This document shows, in pieces, positions 1-8,904 of a stretch of DNA of 64,000 nucleotides. How positions within the stretch are numbered: position 1 is the first letter of the stretch; the number at the start of each line of letters is the position of its first letter. The stretch is from Acinetobacter amyesii (lineage in GTDB: Bacteria > Pseudomonadota > Gammaproteobacteria > Pseudomonadales > Moraxellaceae): positions 113,538-177,537 of the forward strand of contig NZ_MVKX01000009.1 in assembly GCF_002018365.1 (NCBI RefSeq), read 5' to 3'. The notes under the pieces are model-generated. The model worked only from the letters and a program-made list of their open reading frames with translations. It did not search any database and was not told where the DNA came from. The position numbers and the translations under genes were made by a program.

Positions 1-743
1 TCCCAACTCGGTGCTTCAGTATATTCCATCCAGTCGGTTGCGGAAATACGTACCCCAATTGGATAATCTTCAGGAACGGCATTTTTCATGGCTTGGAACA
101 CTTCAAGCGTCAGCCGAATGCGATTTTCCAGACTGCCGCCATATTCATCGCTACGCTGATTCGACAATGGCGACATAAATTGATGCAGCAAATAACCATG
201 TGCGGCATGTAGTTCAATTAAGTCAAAGCCTGCATCTACCGCGCGTTTTGCTGAATCGGCAAAGTCTTGAATGATCTTTTGGATTTCATCTCGACTTAAA
301 GCATGGGGGGCATGATCTGTGACATTAAAGGGCAAATCACTTGCTGAAACAGTTTGCCATCCTTGAGGATGATCTGGTGGTAGTTGTCCACGTCCTGCCC
401 ACGGTTTATCTGTCGATGCCTTACGACCCGCATGTGCCAGTTGGATAGCAAATGGCATAGGTGAAAGTGATTTCACCTTGGCCAATAGTGCCTTCATCTG
501 TGCGCGTTGCATATCATTCCAAAGACCGAGGTCTGCATAGCTAATGCGCCCCTCTGCCTGTACAGCCGTTGCCTCGATGATACATAGTCCAGCACCTGAC
601 AAAGCATAATTCGCCCATTGTTGCTCATGCCAATAGCTTAACTTCCCTTGCTCATTGGCAGAATATTGACACATGGGTGCAATCACGATTCGATTACTCA
701 GCCCCAATGTTCCAAACTGAATTGGTTGAAATAACAACGCCAC
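1..743 (-). CDS. NADH:flavin oxidoreductase, Old Yellow Enzyme family (3' end outside window)
   Basis: FMN-dependent ene-reductase of the YqjM/XenA type, which reduces activated C=C bonds with NAD(P)H in the cytoplasm. About 247 residues are present. The N-terminus carries the FGTLGLSNRIVIAPMCQYS block (flavin-binding strand plus the Cys typical of this subclass). HAAHGYLLHQFMSPLSN and the following YGGSLENR are family signatures. I chose the GTG at 743 because it is preceded by AGGAGAG at good spacing and gives the expected start (M)ALLFQPIQFG; the overlapping ATG is out of frame. It begins 12 bp after the TonB receptor gene, so it is probably the last or a middle gene of that operon. The physiological substrate is unknown. 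Confidence 0.85.
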   Translation of the reverse strand, partial: MALLFQPIQFGTLGLSNRIVIAPMCQYSANEQGKLSYWHEQQWANYALSGAGLCIIEATAVQAEGRISYADLGLWNDMQRAQMKALLAKVKSLSPMPFAIQLAHAGRKASTDKPWAGRGQLPPDHPQGWQTVSASDLPFNVTDHAPHALSRDEIQKIIQDFADSAKRAVDAGFDLIELHAAHGYLLHQFMSPLSNQRSDEYGGSLENRIRLTLEVFQAMKNAVPEDYPIGVRISATDWMEYTEAPSW

Positions 744-755
744 ATCACTCTCCTT

Positions 756-2861
756 TTAGAAGGCTTTGGTCACACTTAATCCTGCACTCCAATTCAAACC
801 ATCCGCTGGTTCAAAGAAGCGTCCGTTTCCATCATTGACGATCACTGAGCCGACATAGTTTTCATCAAACAAATTATCTGCACGTACATAGGTTTTGACT
901 TTCCAATCTGCTTGTTTCCACACATAACCTGCGTTGGCAGAAACCACGGTATAGCTCGACGCGGCATCACTGTTGGCGTCATCGACATAGACTTTATCCA
1001 TATAGCGAACATCTAGGCCGGCATTAAAGCCAATATCTGGCTGCCAATTCAGTGCGGCAAACGCTTGGTTTTTGGCAATACCCGGTATGTAGGTGCCTTT
1101 GACGACATCACTGTCAGGAATTGCGGCATCAAAAGTGGCATCGATATAACTGTAACTTGCTTGCGCACTTAAATCTCGCCATAGCTGTTTATTCCACGAA
1201 AGCTCAACACCTTCACGTAAGGTTTTATCGGCATTTTTATAGGTTGCACGACCATTGATACTTCCTGCAGAGACGATGTCATCTTGGGTTTTACTTTGGA
1301 ACACCGCTGCCGTGAAATTCCCCCATGCATTTTGTGATTTAAGCCCAAGCTCGTAGTTATCGCTACTGGCTGGTTTTAAATCAAAATTCATGCCGTCATC
1401 TTTAGAATAGGCCATTTCTGTAAAGGTCGGTGTTTCAAAACCTTTGGCATAACTGGCATAGGCATTGAGTTGAGGCGCAATATTCCAACTTAATGCTGCT
1501 GACGGTAAAACTTTGTCATAGTCAGTTTTACCGCTGTCATCCTTATTTAAACCCACGACATATTTATCGTCAGATTCATAATGAACATTGCTATATCGTA
1601 GCCCTGTATCTAAAGTCCAATTGGGTAAAAAATTCCACGAAGCTTGTACATAGGGGTCTAAATTCCACAAGGTATTATTTTCATTTCGACGAATATTGCC
1701 TTTCTTGCCAAAATTTCCATTGGCATCAAAATTTTCATAGCCCTTACGGTCTTCATCCATATAATCAAAGGCAAGGCCTGCAGTAAAACGCGTATTCGGC
1801 AAGAGGTCTTTGCCTGTCCAGCGAATATCTGTTCCATAATAGTCACGGCTAAAATCAATCACACCGCCTGCATGGCGCGCATTATTTTGTGGATTTTGGG
1901 GGATGGACTGATACTGCACCACATCACGTTGCCCCATATACACCATTGCATTAAGTTCATGCTGCTCATTCAATGGTTTTTTCCACGTCAACCCAGTTTG
2001 AGTTTGGTTAATTTCCTTACGTACATCATAGGTATTATTGGCATCATTGACCTGTTTCGGATTTTGACGCAATTGCTCCCGATTCAGACCTTGTGGATCA
2101 TCGGCATTAATATCCACATGATTCACAATCCAATTGACCTTGGAACCATCATCCAGATCCCAAGTCAGTTTTGCATTGCTAAGTACCTTATTTGCAGCAC
2201 TATGATCACGGTAGCCATCGGTTTCAAAATAAGAAGAACTCACGACATAGCTAGGCTCATTGGCCTGTTCTGAGCCACCTTGCAACACAATGTCAGCACG
2301 ACTTTTATTATGACTGCCGCCCGAATAGCCGAGTTCGATAGAGTCTTTTCCAGTACCTTGCTTGGTCGTTGTTAAGATCGCCCCACCCGAAGAATTACCG
2401 TATAAAGAGGAAAATGGCCCGCCCAATACCTCGATATGATTTAAGCTACTCATATCGATATTTGACGTCTGTCCCTGACCATCAGGCATGGTCGCAGGGA
2501 TTCCATCAACATATAAACGGATACCACGCACACCAAAGGTTGAACGTGCGCCAAAGCCTCGCATAGACAGTTGCAAGTCTTGTGCATAGTTTTCACGGTT
2601 ATTCAGTTGCAGTCCGGGCACACCTTTTAAGGTTTCAGACAGATTCACGCCAGTATTGTTATTATTTTCAGCCTGCTGTACCCGATATACCGATGCAGGT
2701 GTTTTTAACCACGTGGTATTGGTTCGTGGTGCTTCAATGGTAATCTCAGGAAGTAAAACAGGTTCCGTAGAACCTGTTTCTGCATACAGCTGCTGGCTAA
2801 TACATGCCGTCAGGCAAAGTAAATGTGTCTTAAATGATGTGACGTTAAATTTACTTTGCAT
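756..2861 (-). CDS. pqqU: TonB-dependent receptor, PqqU/YncD-like (probable PQQ uptake)
   Basis: Outer-membrane active transporter of 701 residues. A signal peptide ends at about residue 27 (LYA), a plug domain spans about 45-165, and a 22-strand barrel ends in the usual terminal Phe. Blocks such as NYAQDLQLSMRGFGARST, RLYVDGIPATMPDGQGQTSN, YQSIP and NLFDENYVGSVIVN closely follow, from memory, E. coli YncD, since renamed PqqU because it imports pyrroloquinoline quinone. The plug motif usually written VLRGP reads VLGGP here. It sits 18 bp downstream of an OprB-type porin gene, which fits a role in supplying PQQ to periplasmic sugar dehydrogenases. Automatic annotation might call it a FecA-like siderophore receptor. 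The family is certain; the substrate is inferred from similarity and context. Confidence 0.8.
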   Translation of the reverse strand: MQSKFNVTSFKTHLLCLTACISQQLYAETGSTEPVLLPEITIEAPRTNTTWLKTPASVYRVQQAENNNNTGVNLSETLKGVPGLQLNNRENYAQDLQLSMRGFGARSTFGVRGIRLYVDGIPATMPDGQGQTSNIDMSSLNHIEVLGGPFSSLYGNSSGGAILTTTKQGTGKDSIELGYSGGSHNKSRADIVLQGGSEQANEPSYVVSSSYFETDGYRDHSAANKVLSNAKLTWDLDDGSKVNWIVNHVDINADDPQGLNREQLRQNPKQVNDANNTYDVRKEINQTQTGLTWKKPLNEQHELNAMVYMGQRDVVQYQSIPQNPQNNARHAGGVIDFSRDYYGTDIRWTGKDLLPNTRFTAGLAFDYMDEDRKGYENFDANGNFGKKGNIRRNENNTLWNLDPYVQASWNFLPNWTLDTGLRYSNVHYESDDKYVVGLNKDDSGKTDYDKVLPSAALSWNIAPQLNAYASYAKGFETPTFTEMAYSKDDGMNFDLKPASSDNYELGLKSQNAWGNFTAAVFQSKTQDDIVSAGSINGRATYKNADKTLREGVELSWNKQLWRDLSAQASYSYIDATFDAAIPDSDVVKGTYIPGIAKNQAFAALNWQPDIGFNAGLDVRYMDKVYVDDANSDAASSYTVVSANAGYVWKQADWKVKTYVRADNLFDENYVGSVIVNDGNGRFFEPADGLNWSAGLSVTKAF

Positions 2862-2879
2862 AGAGCACCTATTTTGACA

Positions 2880-4142
2880 TTAGAAGATTACCTTAGAGCT
2901 TAAACCAATTAGGAAAGCATCATCAACTCGATTTGTTGAGCCTGGGTTAATCACATATTGTAAACTTGGACGAATCATCAACCATTTCGTCGGGTTATGG
3001 CTATAGTTCAACTCGACATTATACTCTGCACTTGCATCAAATTTCTCAGCAGAAAGTCGATCATTGACATGCACACGGTTCACGCCCAGGCCAACCATAT
3101 CGTTAGGCAAACGATCGGTCAATCCAATGTATTTCAAACCCAACTGCTGTGAATTATCAACTTTTGTGGTGACACGATCATGCCAAGTAAAATTGGCAAA
3201 ACTATGCAAACCACGTTTGCCTTCACCTGTAGACGTTAACTGTTGTTCAATCGCTACCCAACCACCAAAGGTACGATCTTCAGCTTCACCCGAAATAATG
3301 TCTTTTTGATTTTTTACATTATCTGCAGTGTTGTACATCGCACCAAAGCGGTAGCTGCCCGGTAAGCCATTGACCAATGATTTTGGTGTCCAAACCAATT
3401 CTACGGGAATGGTTACGCCATCAGCATGATCTGTATCTAGACTCCAACCTTGACCTTCTGCTTTGGCATTACCATTGTCAGGGTTAAATTCATAAACACC
3501 GACTTGTGCCGCAAGTTCTGGCGTTGCTTGGTATTTCACACGTCCACCCCATTGTGAAACTGGGGTATTCATCCACATAGAACCTTGCCATTTACCCATT
3601 TGTGCAGCACAAAAGGCATTACTGGCAAAATCACACGCCATCACGTTAAAGTCCATACCGACACCAAGACGACCGGCTTTAACACTAATACCTTGTTCTT
3701 TAAAATTCTTTTCAATCGATAATTCAGTTAAGCGACTGTCCTGATTACCACGACCAAAATTGGCTTGTGCATTTGCCAATTGAGGAACATCTCCTTGCAA
3801 ATCACGAACTGAGGTACTTTGACCTTGACGAGCAGTCATTACGGCACGCACAGTCACACCATCCCAACCTGCGAGTTTTTCCATATCAAGCTGTGTACCT
3901 AACCACAATTGGCTAGCTACCGTTGCTGAATGTCCCGGATTACGACCGCCATCAGCAAGATAGGCAGCATCAGCAGCAATATTGGCCTCAAACTTCACAC
4001 CTTGTTGTGCAAGTTCGGTACGTTTACCATCCCAATCCCCGAGCATATACTGACCTTTAGTGTCGAATGCTTCTGCGGCGTGAACATGTGTCATGGCTGC
4101 TGCAACAAATGCAGGTAGTAGAGCTAGACTGTATTTTTTCAT
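2880..4142 (-). CDS. oprB: OprB-family carbohydrate-selective porin
   Basis: Outer-membrane porin of 420 residues with a clear signal peptide (cleavage about residue 22, HVHA/AEAF), a beta-rich body and a C-terminal Phe (SSKVIF). The early MLGDWDGKRTELAQQGVKFE segment is typical of OprB porins, which pass glucose and related sugars. It is the first gene of a minus-strand set followed by the PqqU-like receptor. In Acinetobacter, OprB-type porins are associated with the PQQ-dependent glucose dehydrogenase Gcd, so sugar and cofactor entry may be co-expressed here. Two cysteines occur in the middle (ACDFASNAFC) and may form a disulfide. Specificity is not provable from sequence; the quinate or other substrate porins of this family remain possible. 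Confidence 0.8.
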   Translation of the reverse strand: MKKYSLALLPAFVAAAMTHVHAAEAFDTKGQYMLGDWDGKRTELAQQGVKFEANIAADAAYLADGGRNPGHSATVASQLWLGTQLDMEKLAGWDGVTVRAVMTARQGQSTSVRDLQGDVPQLANAQANFGRGNQDSRLTELSIEKNFKEQGISVKAGRLGVGMDFNVMACDFASNAFCAAQMGKWQGSMWMNTPVSQWGGRVKYQATPELAAQVGVYEFNPDNGNAKAEGQGWSLDTDHADGVTIPVELVWTPKSLVNGLPGSYRFGAMYNTADNVKNQKDIISGEAEDRTFGGWVAIEQQLTSTGEGKRGLHSFANFTWHDRVTTKVDNSQQLGLKYIGLTDRLPNDMVGLGVNRVHVNDRLSAEKFDASAEYNVELNYSHNPTKWLMIRPSLQYVINPGSTNRVDDAFLIGLSSKVIF

Positions 4143-4531
4143 GGTAAAACCTAAATCTGGAGAGAGTCTCTAGACAAGCCACAAGGCTTGAAATCTAATG
4201 TCACAAAAATTACATAATTTTTCACGTTCTATCTCAGCATTATTTTTATCATTCACAAAACTTTAATTTATCAATAAATGAATTTAAATAAATCTATTGT
4301 TATGAAATTTATTTAGTTATTATTTTTCAATATCTTATATTTGTTCAAAATTAAATTTTAAAATTCCGATTGCTTACTTAAACTCATCATCGTGACTTAT
4401 TGGTTTATTATTCTCACAATTAATAATCAATAAACTATTCATACACTCCCTCAGACCGCGATGAAACTTGCATTCTGTTGGGCTAGACCCAATAGTATGC
4501 ATAACTTGAATGACCCATTGCTTCGACCTTT
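4143..4531. other. Intergenic region between divergent oprB and mutM
   Basis: This 389-bp, very AT-rich stretch must hold the promoters of the oprB-pqqU operon (leftward) and of mutM (rightward). The only structured signal I see is a short inverted repeat, TTGGG-5-CCCAA, at 4478-4492, about 40 bp before mutM, which could be an operator or chance. I see no ORF or RNA gene. Confidence 0.5.
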
Positions 4532-5386
4532 ATGCCTGAATTACCAGAAGTAGAAACCACTAAAACCAGTTTATTGCCATTATTGAATGAAAAGGTTCTC
4601 AAAGTTGAGGTTTTTCAGTCGAGCCTGCGTTGGCCTATTCCTGACGACATTCAAAAACTCGTCGGACAAAAGCTGCTTCAGCTCAGCCGTCGATCAAAAT
4701 ATATTTTGGCTGAATTTGAACAGGACAGCATGTTGTGGCATTTAGGCATGTCTGGCAGTTTTCGGATTTGTGAGGGTCATGAAGAATTACGAAAGCATGA
4801 TCATCTGGTAATTCATTTTGAAGATATGCAATTGCGCTATCACGATCCACGTCGCTTTGGCTGTATTTTATGGTTAGATGCATCGTCTCAAACTAAACTG
4901 ATTGACACGCTTGGCCCTGAACCGCTGAGTGATGCGTTTAATGCTGAATACTTATTCCAAAAATTTAAAAATAAGCAGACCGGCATTAAAGTATCGATCA
5001 TGGACAATCATATTGTGGTCGGAGTCGGCAATATTTATGCAACGGAAAGCTTATTTAACCTCGGCATACACCCTGCGCAGCCTGCTTCGAGTTTGAGTTT
5101 TGAACAAGTTGAAAAAATGGTCATCGAAATCAAACGCATTTTAAAACAGGCGATTGATTTAGGCGGTTCAACTTTACGCGATTACAGCAATGCAATGGGC
5201 GAGAATGGTTATTTCCAACAAACCCTACTCGCCTACGGACGCGCAGGTGAAATGTGCATCAACTGTGAAACCACATTGCAAAATATTAAGCTTGGACAGC
5301 GCGCTTCGGTGTTTTGCCCTGAGTGCCAACCTTTAAAAAAGGTTAAAATGCTGAGTAAGAAAACCCTGAAAGGAAATAAAGCATGA
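4532..5386 (+). CDS. mutM: Formamidopyrimidine-DNA glycosylase (Fpg/MutM)
   Basis: Bifunctional base-excision repair enzyme that removes 8-oxoguanine and Fapy lesions and nicks at the abasic site. The mature N-terminus PELPEVETT supplies the catalytic Pro and Glu. The conserved Lys lies in RRSKYI (about residue 56), and YHDPRRFG is the substrate-contacting block. A C-terminal zinc finger has Cys at about 242, 245, 262 and 265. At 284 residues it is slightly longer than usual because of a Lys-rich tail after the finger. Its stop codon overlaps the start of the parvulin gene (ATGA), so the two are translationally coupled. Confidence 0.97.
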   Translation: MPELPEVETTKTSLLPLLNEKVLKVEVFQSSLRWPIPDDIQKLVGQKLLQLSRRSKYILAEFEQDSMLWHLGMSGSFRICEGHEELRKHDHLVIHFEDMQLRYHDPRRFGCILWLDASSQTKLIDTLGPEPLSDAFNAEYLFQKFKNKQTGIKVSIMDNHIVVGVGNIYATESLFNLGIHPAQPASSLSFEQVEKMVIEIKRILKQAIDLGGSTLRDYSNAMGENGYFQQTLLAYGRAGEMCINCETTLQNIKLGQRASVFCPECQPLKKVKMLSKKTLKGNKA

Positions 5387-5664
5387 AGTCTGCGATTGTT
5401 CGCCACATCTTAGTCAAAGATAAAGAACTATGTGAGCAACTAAAAAAGAAAATCAAAGGCGGTGCAGACTTTGCCAAAATTGCGAAGCAGCATTCGACAT
5501 GTCCTTCGGGTAAAAAAGGCGGCGAGCTTGGCGACATTAAAAAAGGCCAGTTGGTTGGCCCAATTGATAAAGCGGTTTTTACCCTACCCGAACGTGAACT
5601 GCATGGTCCAATCAAAAGCCAATTTGGCTGGCACTTACTAGAAATTAAATTCCGTATGGATTAA
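5383..5664 (+). CDS. ppiC: Parvulin-type peptidylprolyl isomerase, PpiC-like
   Basis: Single-domain rotamase of 93 residues with no signal peptide, hence cytoplasmic, which catalyses cis-trans isomerisation of X-Pro bonds. The whole protein is one PPIC domain: RHILVKDKELCEQL at the start, the central STCPSGKKGGELGDI loop, and the closing FGWHLLEI strand. The length matches E. coli PpiC (93 aa). It overlaps mutM by 4 bp and is followed by a strong terminator, so the two form a short operon. The link between them looks like simple co-transcription; no shared pathway is evident. Confidence 0.93.
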   Translation: MKSAIVRHILVKDKELCEQLKKKIKGGADFAKIAKQHSTCPSGKKGGELGDIKKGQLVGPIDKAVFTLPERELHGPIKSQFGWHLLEIKFRMD

Positions 5665-5690
5665 GCCGCTGTTTACAGCAGTCCAACTTA

Positions 5691-5716
5691 AAACGCAGCC
5701 CTTAAGCTGCGTTTTT
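5691..5716 (+). terminator. Rho-independent terminator after ppiC
   Basis: Perfect 9-bp stem (5691-5699 with 5706-5714), a 6-nt loop and a T run. Its position also covers the 3' end of the convergent gamma-glutamylcyclotransferase gene. Confidence 0.85.
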
Positions 5717-6033
5717 CATTTCATACACCCAAGCGGCTTTTGCTCACCTGAATCTAGCTGTACATTCACTTTGACACGTTGATACTGCATACCTTCAAAT
5801 TCATCCAAGGCAGGCCAATGCTGCGAGAGATTTTCCGTACTGAAATAATAGCCTTCAACAAGAGGTGCTTCTTGATCGAGCACAATCGCGGGCAAACCTT
5901 TATCCGGCCCCCAATCTAAAGTATGTACCACTCCGTTGACTGTGGCCTTCTGCCATGTGCCGCCAATATTTTCTAACCAATGTGCATTTTCACGGTTTGG
6001 GCACAAAGTCCCATAGACAAATAAATGGTTCAT
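5716..6033 (-). CDS. Gamma-glutamylcyclotransferase-like (AIG2/YtfP fold) protein, probable C-terminal frameshift
   Basis: Small single-domain protein of 105 residues with the family hallmarks VYGTL (residues 6-10) and LDEFEG (76-81, carrying the acidic catalytic residue). The family opens the gamma-glutamyl bond to release 5-oxoproline, although many small members have no proven substrate. The last residues (from about Gln98) read KPLGCMK and stop. A one-base insertion in the A4 run (TTTT at 5738-5741 on the plus strand) restores AAWVYEMKNAA and a stop at 5702. WVY is the usual end strand of this family, so this copy probably has a -1 frameshift, real or a sequencing error, that removes only the final strand. 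Confidence 0.75.
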   Translation of the reverse strand: MNHLFVYGTLCPNRENAHWLENIGGTWQKATVNGVVHTLDWGPDKGLPAIVLDQEAPLVEGYYFSTENLSQHWPALDEFEGMQYQRVKVNVQLDSGEQKPLGCMK

Positions 6034-6130
6034 CCACGTTCAAGCCGTTTAAAAAATCAGCAGCTATCTTAGTGAGATTCAAAGACAAGCTCCAGTATTT
6101 TGATGCTCAATCCGCTTTTCTTTCAGACGA

Positions 6131-6156
6131 AAAAAACGGCACAAAATGTGCCGTTT
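6131..6156 (-). terminator. Terminator downstream of mscL
   Basis: A 9-bp stem (6134-6142 with 6148-6156) with a 5-nt loop, followed on the minus strand by a T run at 6131-6136. It lies 16 bp after the mscL stop. Confidence 0.85.
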
Positions 6157-6171
6157 AATTTGCAGTAAAGC

Positions 6172-6603
6172 TTAGCCTTTACGTTTTAATTCATCACGAA
6201 TTTCACGTAGCAATTCGATATCTTCTGGTGTTGCTTCTGGAGCTGGCTCTTCAACTTTTTGACGGCGCACTTTGTTCATCAATTTCACTAACCAGAACAC
6301 CACCCATGCCAAAAGCAAGAAGTTGATTAAGATGGTTAGGAAGTTACCATATGCCAAGACATTTAGGCCCGCATCTTGTGCAGCTTTGAGCGTGGTGAGG
6401 TTATTTGGATTATCGCCTAAAACAACGAACCAATTTGAGTAATCAACATCACCGCCCAAGATCCATGAAATCAATGGCATTACGATATCTTTCACCATTG
6501 AGTCGATAATTTTACCGAACGCACCACCAATGATGACACCGACAGCCAAGTCCATCACGTTGCCTTTCACGGCAAATTCTTTAAATTCTTGAATAATACT
6601 CAT
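6172..6603 (-). CDS. mscL: Large-conductance mechanosensitive channel MscL
   Basis: Inner-membrane pentameric channel that opens under membrane tension to release solutes on hypo-osmotic shock. The N-terminal amphipathic helix and TM1 ([20 protein letters not shown]) are near-invariant in the family, and the Gly/Ala/Val-rich gate is intact. The periplasmic loop is about residues 46-75. TM2 ([20 protein letters not shown]) is followed by a cytoplasmic charged helix ending in [13 protein letters not shown]. At 143 residues it is of normal size. It is flanked by its own terminator and by the typA terminator, so it is monocistronic. Confidence 0.97.
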   Translation of the reverse strand: MSIIQEFKEFAVKGNVMDLAVGVIIGGAFGKIIDSMVKDIVMPLISWILGGDVDYSNWFVVLGDNPNNLTTLKAAQDAGLNVLAYGNFLTILINFLLLAWVVFWLVKLMNKVRRQKVEEPAPEATPEDIELLREIRDELKRKG

Positions 6604-6848
6604 GTGATCTCCAGAAATTTTTTTCAGCTTTAATTTTGTGACGAAGTATACATTATATCTGTATAACTATTTCCACCTAATTTACTTGGTTTTTATTAGA
6701 TTCTAAATGCCATGTATAAAAATTCACACAAAACATTTTTCACTATAGTAATTCACTCTATTAAAAAGGATTTATCAATATTATGCATGTCGGATCAAAT
6801 GAATAAAGTCATTCAAGTTTTCCCTTTTTATTCAAAACACCCATGCAT

Positions 6849-6882
6849 AAAAAAACCGCTAACCTAAGTCAGCGGTTTTTTT
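6849..6882 (-). terminator. Terminator of typA (usable in both directions)
   Basis: An imperfect stem around 6853-6877 (CCGCT paired with AGCGG plus flanking A/T pairs) lies 15-45 bp past the typA stop, with A and T runs on both sides. It can end typA on the minus strand. Confidence 0.8.
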
Positions 6883-6895
6883 TGAAACTGTAAAA

Positions 6896-8731
6896 TTAAC
6901 CGTTACGGTTACGTTTACGTTCGTTTTCAGTCAACCAGCGTTTACGGATACGGATTGACTTAGGAGTTACTTCAACTAATTCGTCATCTTCAATGAATTC
7001 AAGCGCTTGTTCAAGCGTATATTCAATTGCAGGAACAAGAGTCAACGCATCATCAGTACCAGAAGCACGTACGTTAGTTAACTGTTTCGCTTTAGTTGGG
7101 TTAACAGTCATGTCGTCTGAACGTGAGTTAATACCAACGATCATACCTTCATAAACTTCTAACTGTGGACGTGCAAATAGACGGCCGCGGTCTTGTAAGC
7201 TGAACAATGCATAGCCCAAGCAAGTACCTTGAACCATAGAAATCAATACACCGTTTTGACGTTTCGCAACAGTACCTTGTTTCATTGGACCGTAGTGCGA
7301 GAAGCTTGAAGTCATGATACCTGTACCTGAAGTCATTGTTAAGAATTCAGAACGGAAACCAATCAAACCACGTGAAGGAACAGTTGCTTCAATACGGATA
7401 CGGCCTTTACCGTCAACTTCCATATTGGTCATTTCACCTTTACGGTGACCCATTTGTTCCATTACAGCGCCTTGGTGCTGCTCTTCAACGTCAAAAGTTA
7501 CGTTTTCGTATGGCTCTTGTTTTTCACCATCAATTTCTTTGATGATTACTTGTGGACGTGATACGCCCATTTCGAAGCCTTCACGACGCATGTTTTCAAT
7601 AAGAACTGAAAGGTGAAGCTCACCACGACCAGACACTTTGAAACGGTCAGGACTGTCAGTATCTTCAACACGTAATGCTACGTTGTGAATCAATTCGCGA
7701 TCTAGACGTTCACGGATATTACGTGAAGTTACGAATTTACCTTCTTTACCAGCAAACGGTGAGTTGTTTACTTGGAAAGTCATCGATACTGTAGGTTCGT
7801 CTACAGAAAGTGCAGGTAAAGCTTCAACAGCTTTCGGATCACAGATTGTGTCAGAGATATGAAGTTCATCAATACCCGTTACACAAACGATATCACCAGC
7901 AGAAGCTGATTCAACATCGATACGCTCTAAACCATGGTAACCCATGATTTTTAAGATACGACCGTTACGTGTTTTACCGTCTTTGTCGATTACAGTTACA
8001 GGAGTGTTTAATTTCACTGAACCACGTTGAATACGACCAACACCGATAACACCTACGAAGCTGTTATAGTCAAGTGAAGACACTTGCATTTGGAATGGAC
8101 CGTCAACGTCAACCGCTGGTGGTTCAACGATGTCTACAATTGTTTCGAACAATGGAGTCATGTCTTCAGCAAGTTCTTCTGGAGATGGACCAGCCACACC
8201 ACGAAGACCTGAAGCATATACAACTGGGAAGTCTAACTGTTCGTCAGAACCACCAAGGTTGTCGAACAAATCAAATACTTGGTCAATTACCCAGTCTGGA
8301 CGAGCGTTTGGCTTGTCGACTTTGTTAATAATTACGATTGGTTTTAAACCACGTGCGAACGCTTTTTGCGTTACGAAACGAGTTTGTGGCATTGGGCCTT
8401 CTTGAGAGTCAACAAGAAGAAGTACGCAGTCAACCATTGACATTACACGTTCTACTTCACCACCGAAGTCGGCGTGTCCCGGGGTATCCACGATATTGAT
8501 ACGGTATTCAGTGTTAGTACGCTTGTCTAACCATTTGATTGCAGTGTTTTTTGCAAGAATGGTAATACCACGTTCACTTTCAATAGCGCCAGAATCCATT
8601 ACACGTTCGATCTCGCCTGCGCGATCGCCAAGAGCACCTGATTGCTGTAAAAGTTTGTCTACAAGAGTAGTTTTACCATGGTCGACGTGCGCGATGATGG
8701 CAATGTTACGGAGAGTTTTAATATCTGACAT
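6896..8731 (-). CDS. typA: Ribosome-associated translational GTPase TypA/BipA
   Basis: EF-G-like GTPase of 611 residues that binds the ribosome and helps 50S assembly and growth under cold and other stress. The G domain contains G1 AHVDHGKTTL (residues 14-23), the G2 threonine in ERGITI, G3 DTPGHADFGG and G4 NKVD. Beta-barrel domain II, two EF-G III/V-like domains and the BipA-specific C-terminal domain (NPTKAKQLTNVRASG onward) follow. It starts at the ATG beside the divergent permease gene. The length is as expected and nothing is missing. Confidence 0.98.
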   Translation of the reverse strand: MSDIKTLRNIAIIAHVDHGKTTLVDKLLQQSGALGDRAGEIERVMDSGAIESERGITILAKNTAIKWLDKRTNTEYRINIVDTPGHADFGGEVERVMSMVDCVLLLVDSQEGPMPQTRFVTQKAFARGLKPIVIINKVDKPNARPDWVIDQVFDLFDNLGGSDEQLDFPVVYASGLRGVAGPSPEELAEDMTPLFETIVDIVEPPAVDVDGPFQMQVSSLDYNSFVGVIGVGRIQRGSVKLNTPVTVIDKDGKTRNGRILKIMGYHGLERIDVESASAGDIVCVTGIDELHISDTICDPKAVEALPALSVDEPTVSMTFQVNNSPFAGKEGKFVTSRNIRERLDRELIHNVALRVEDTDSPDRFKVSGRGELHLSVLIENMRREGFEMGVSRPQVIIKEIDGEKQEPYENVTFDVEEQHQGAVMEQMGHRKGEMTNMEVDGKGRIRIEATVPSRGLIGFRSEFLTMTSGTGIMTSSFSHYGPMKQGTVAKRQNGVLISMVQGTCLGYALFSLQDRGRLFARPQLEVYEGMIVGINSRSDDMTVNPTKAKQLTNVRASGTDDALTLVPAIEYTLEQALEFIEDDELVEVTPKSIRIRKRWLTENERKRNRNG

Positions 8732-8845
8732 GTGAATTCGATACGCCTAAAGTTTGAGGGCAAATTATACAGAAAAAATATAGATTTTAGTAGTGACAGT
8801 TTATTGACAATCGCATTTTTTTTGACGACTGGCACGCTTTTGGTT

Positions 8846-8873
8846 TTGTAAAGCTGTGTAAACAGATTAGAAT
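8846..8873 (+). promoter_or_regulatory. Candidate sigma-70 promoter for the nucleobase permease
   Basis: TTGTAA (8846-8851), a 16-bp spacer and TAGAAT (8868-8873) put a start site near 8880, about 25 bases before the permease ATG. Assigned by eye from consensus only. Confidence 0.4.
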
Positions 8874-8904
8874 AGCGCCACCTAGCCTTAATTTTCAGTG
8901 CCGC

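Noticed and set aside
756..2861. FecA-type siderophore receptor
   Set aside because: The recalled match to YncD/PqqU is far stronger, and there are no siderophore or FecIR-type regulator genes nearby.
4478..4492. Operator for mutM
   Set aside because: A 5-bp inverted repeat alone in AT-rich DNA is too weak to call; noted only in the intergenic entry.
8830..8845. Sigma-54 promoter (TGGCACG-like) upstream of the nucleobase permease
   Set aside because: The -24 part matches, but the -12 part reads TGGT instead of TTGC, lacking the key GC. A sigma-70 promoter fits better.
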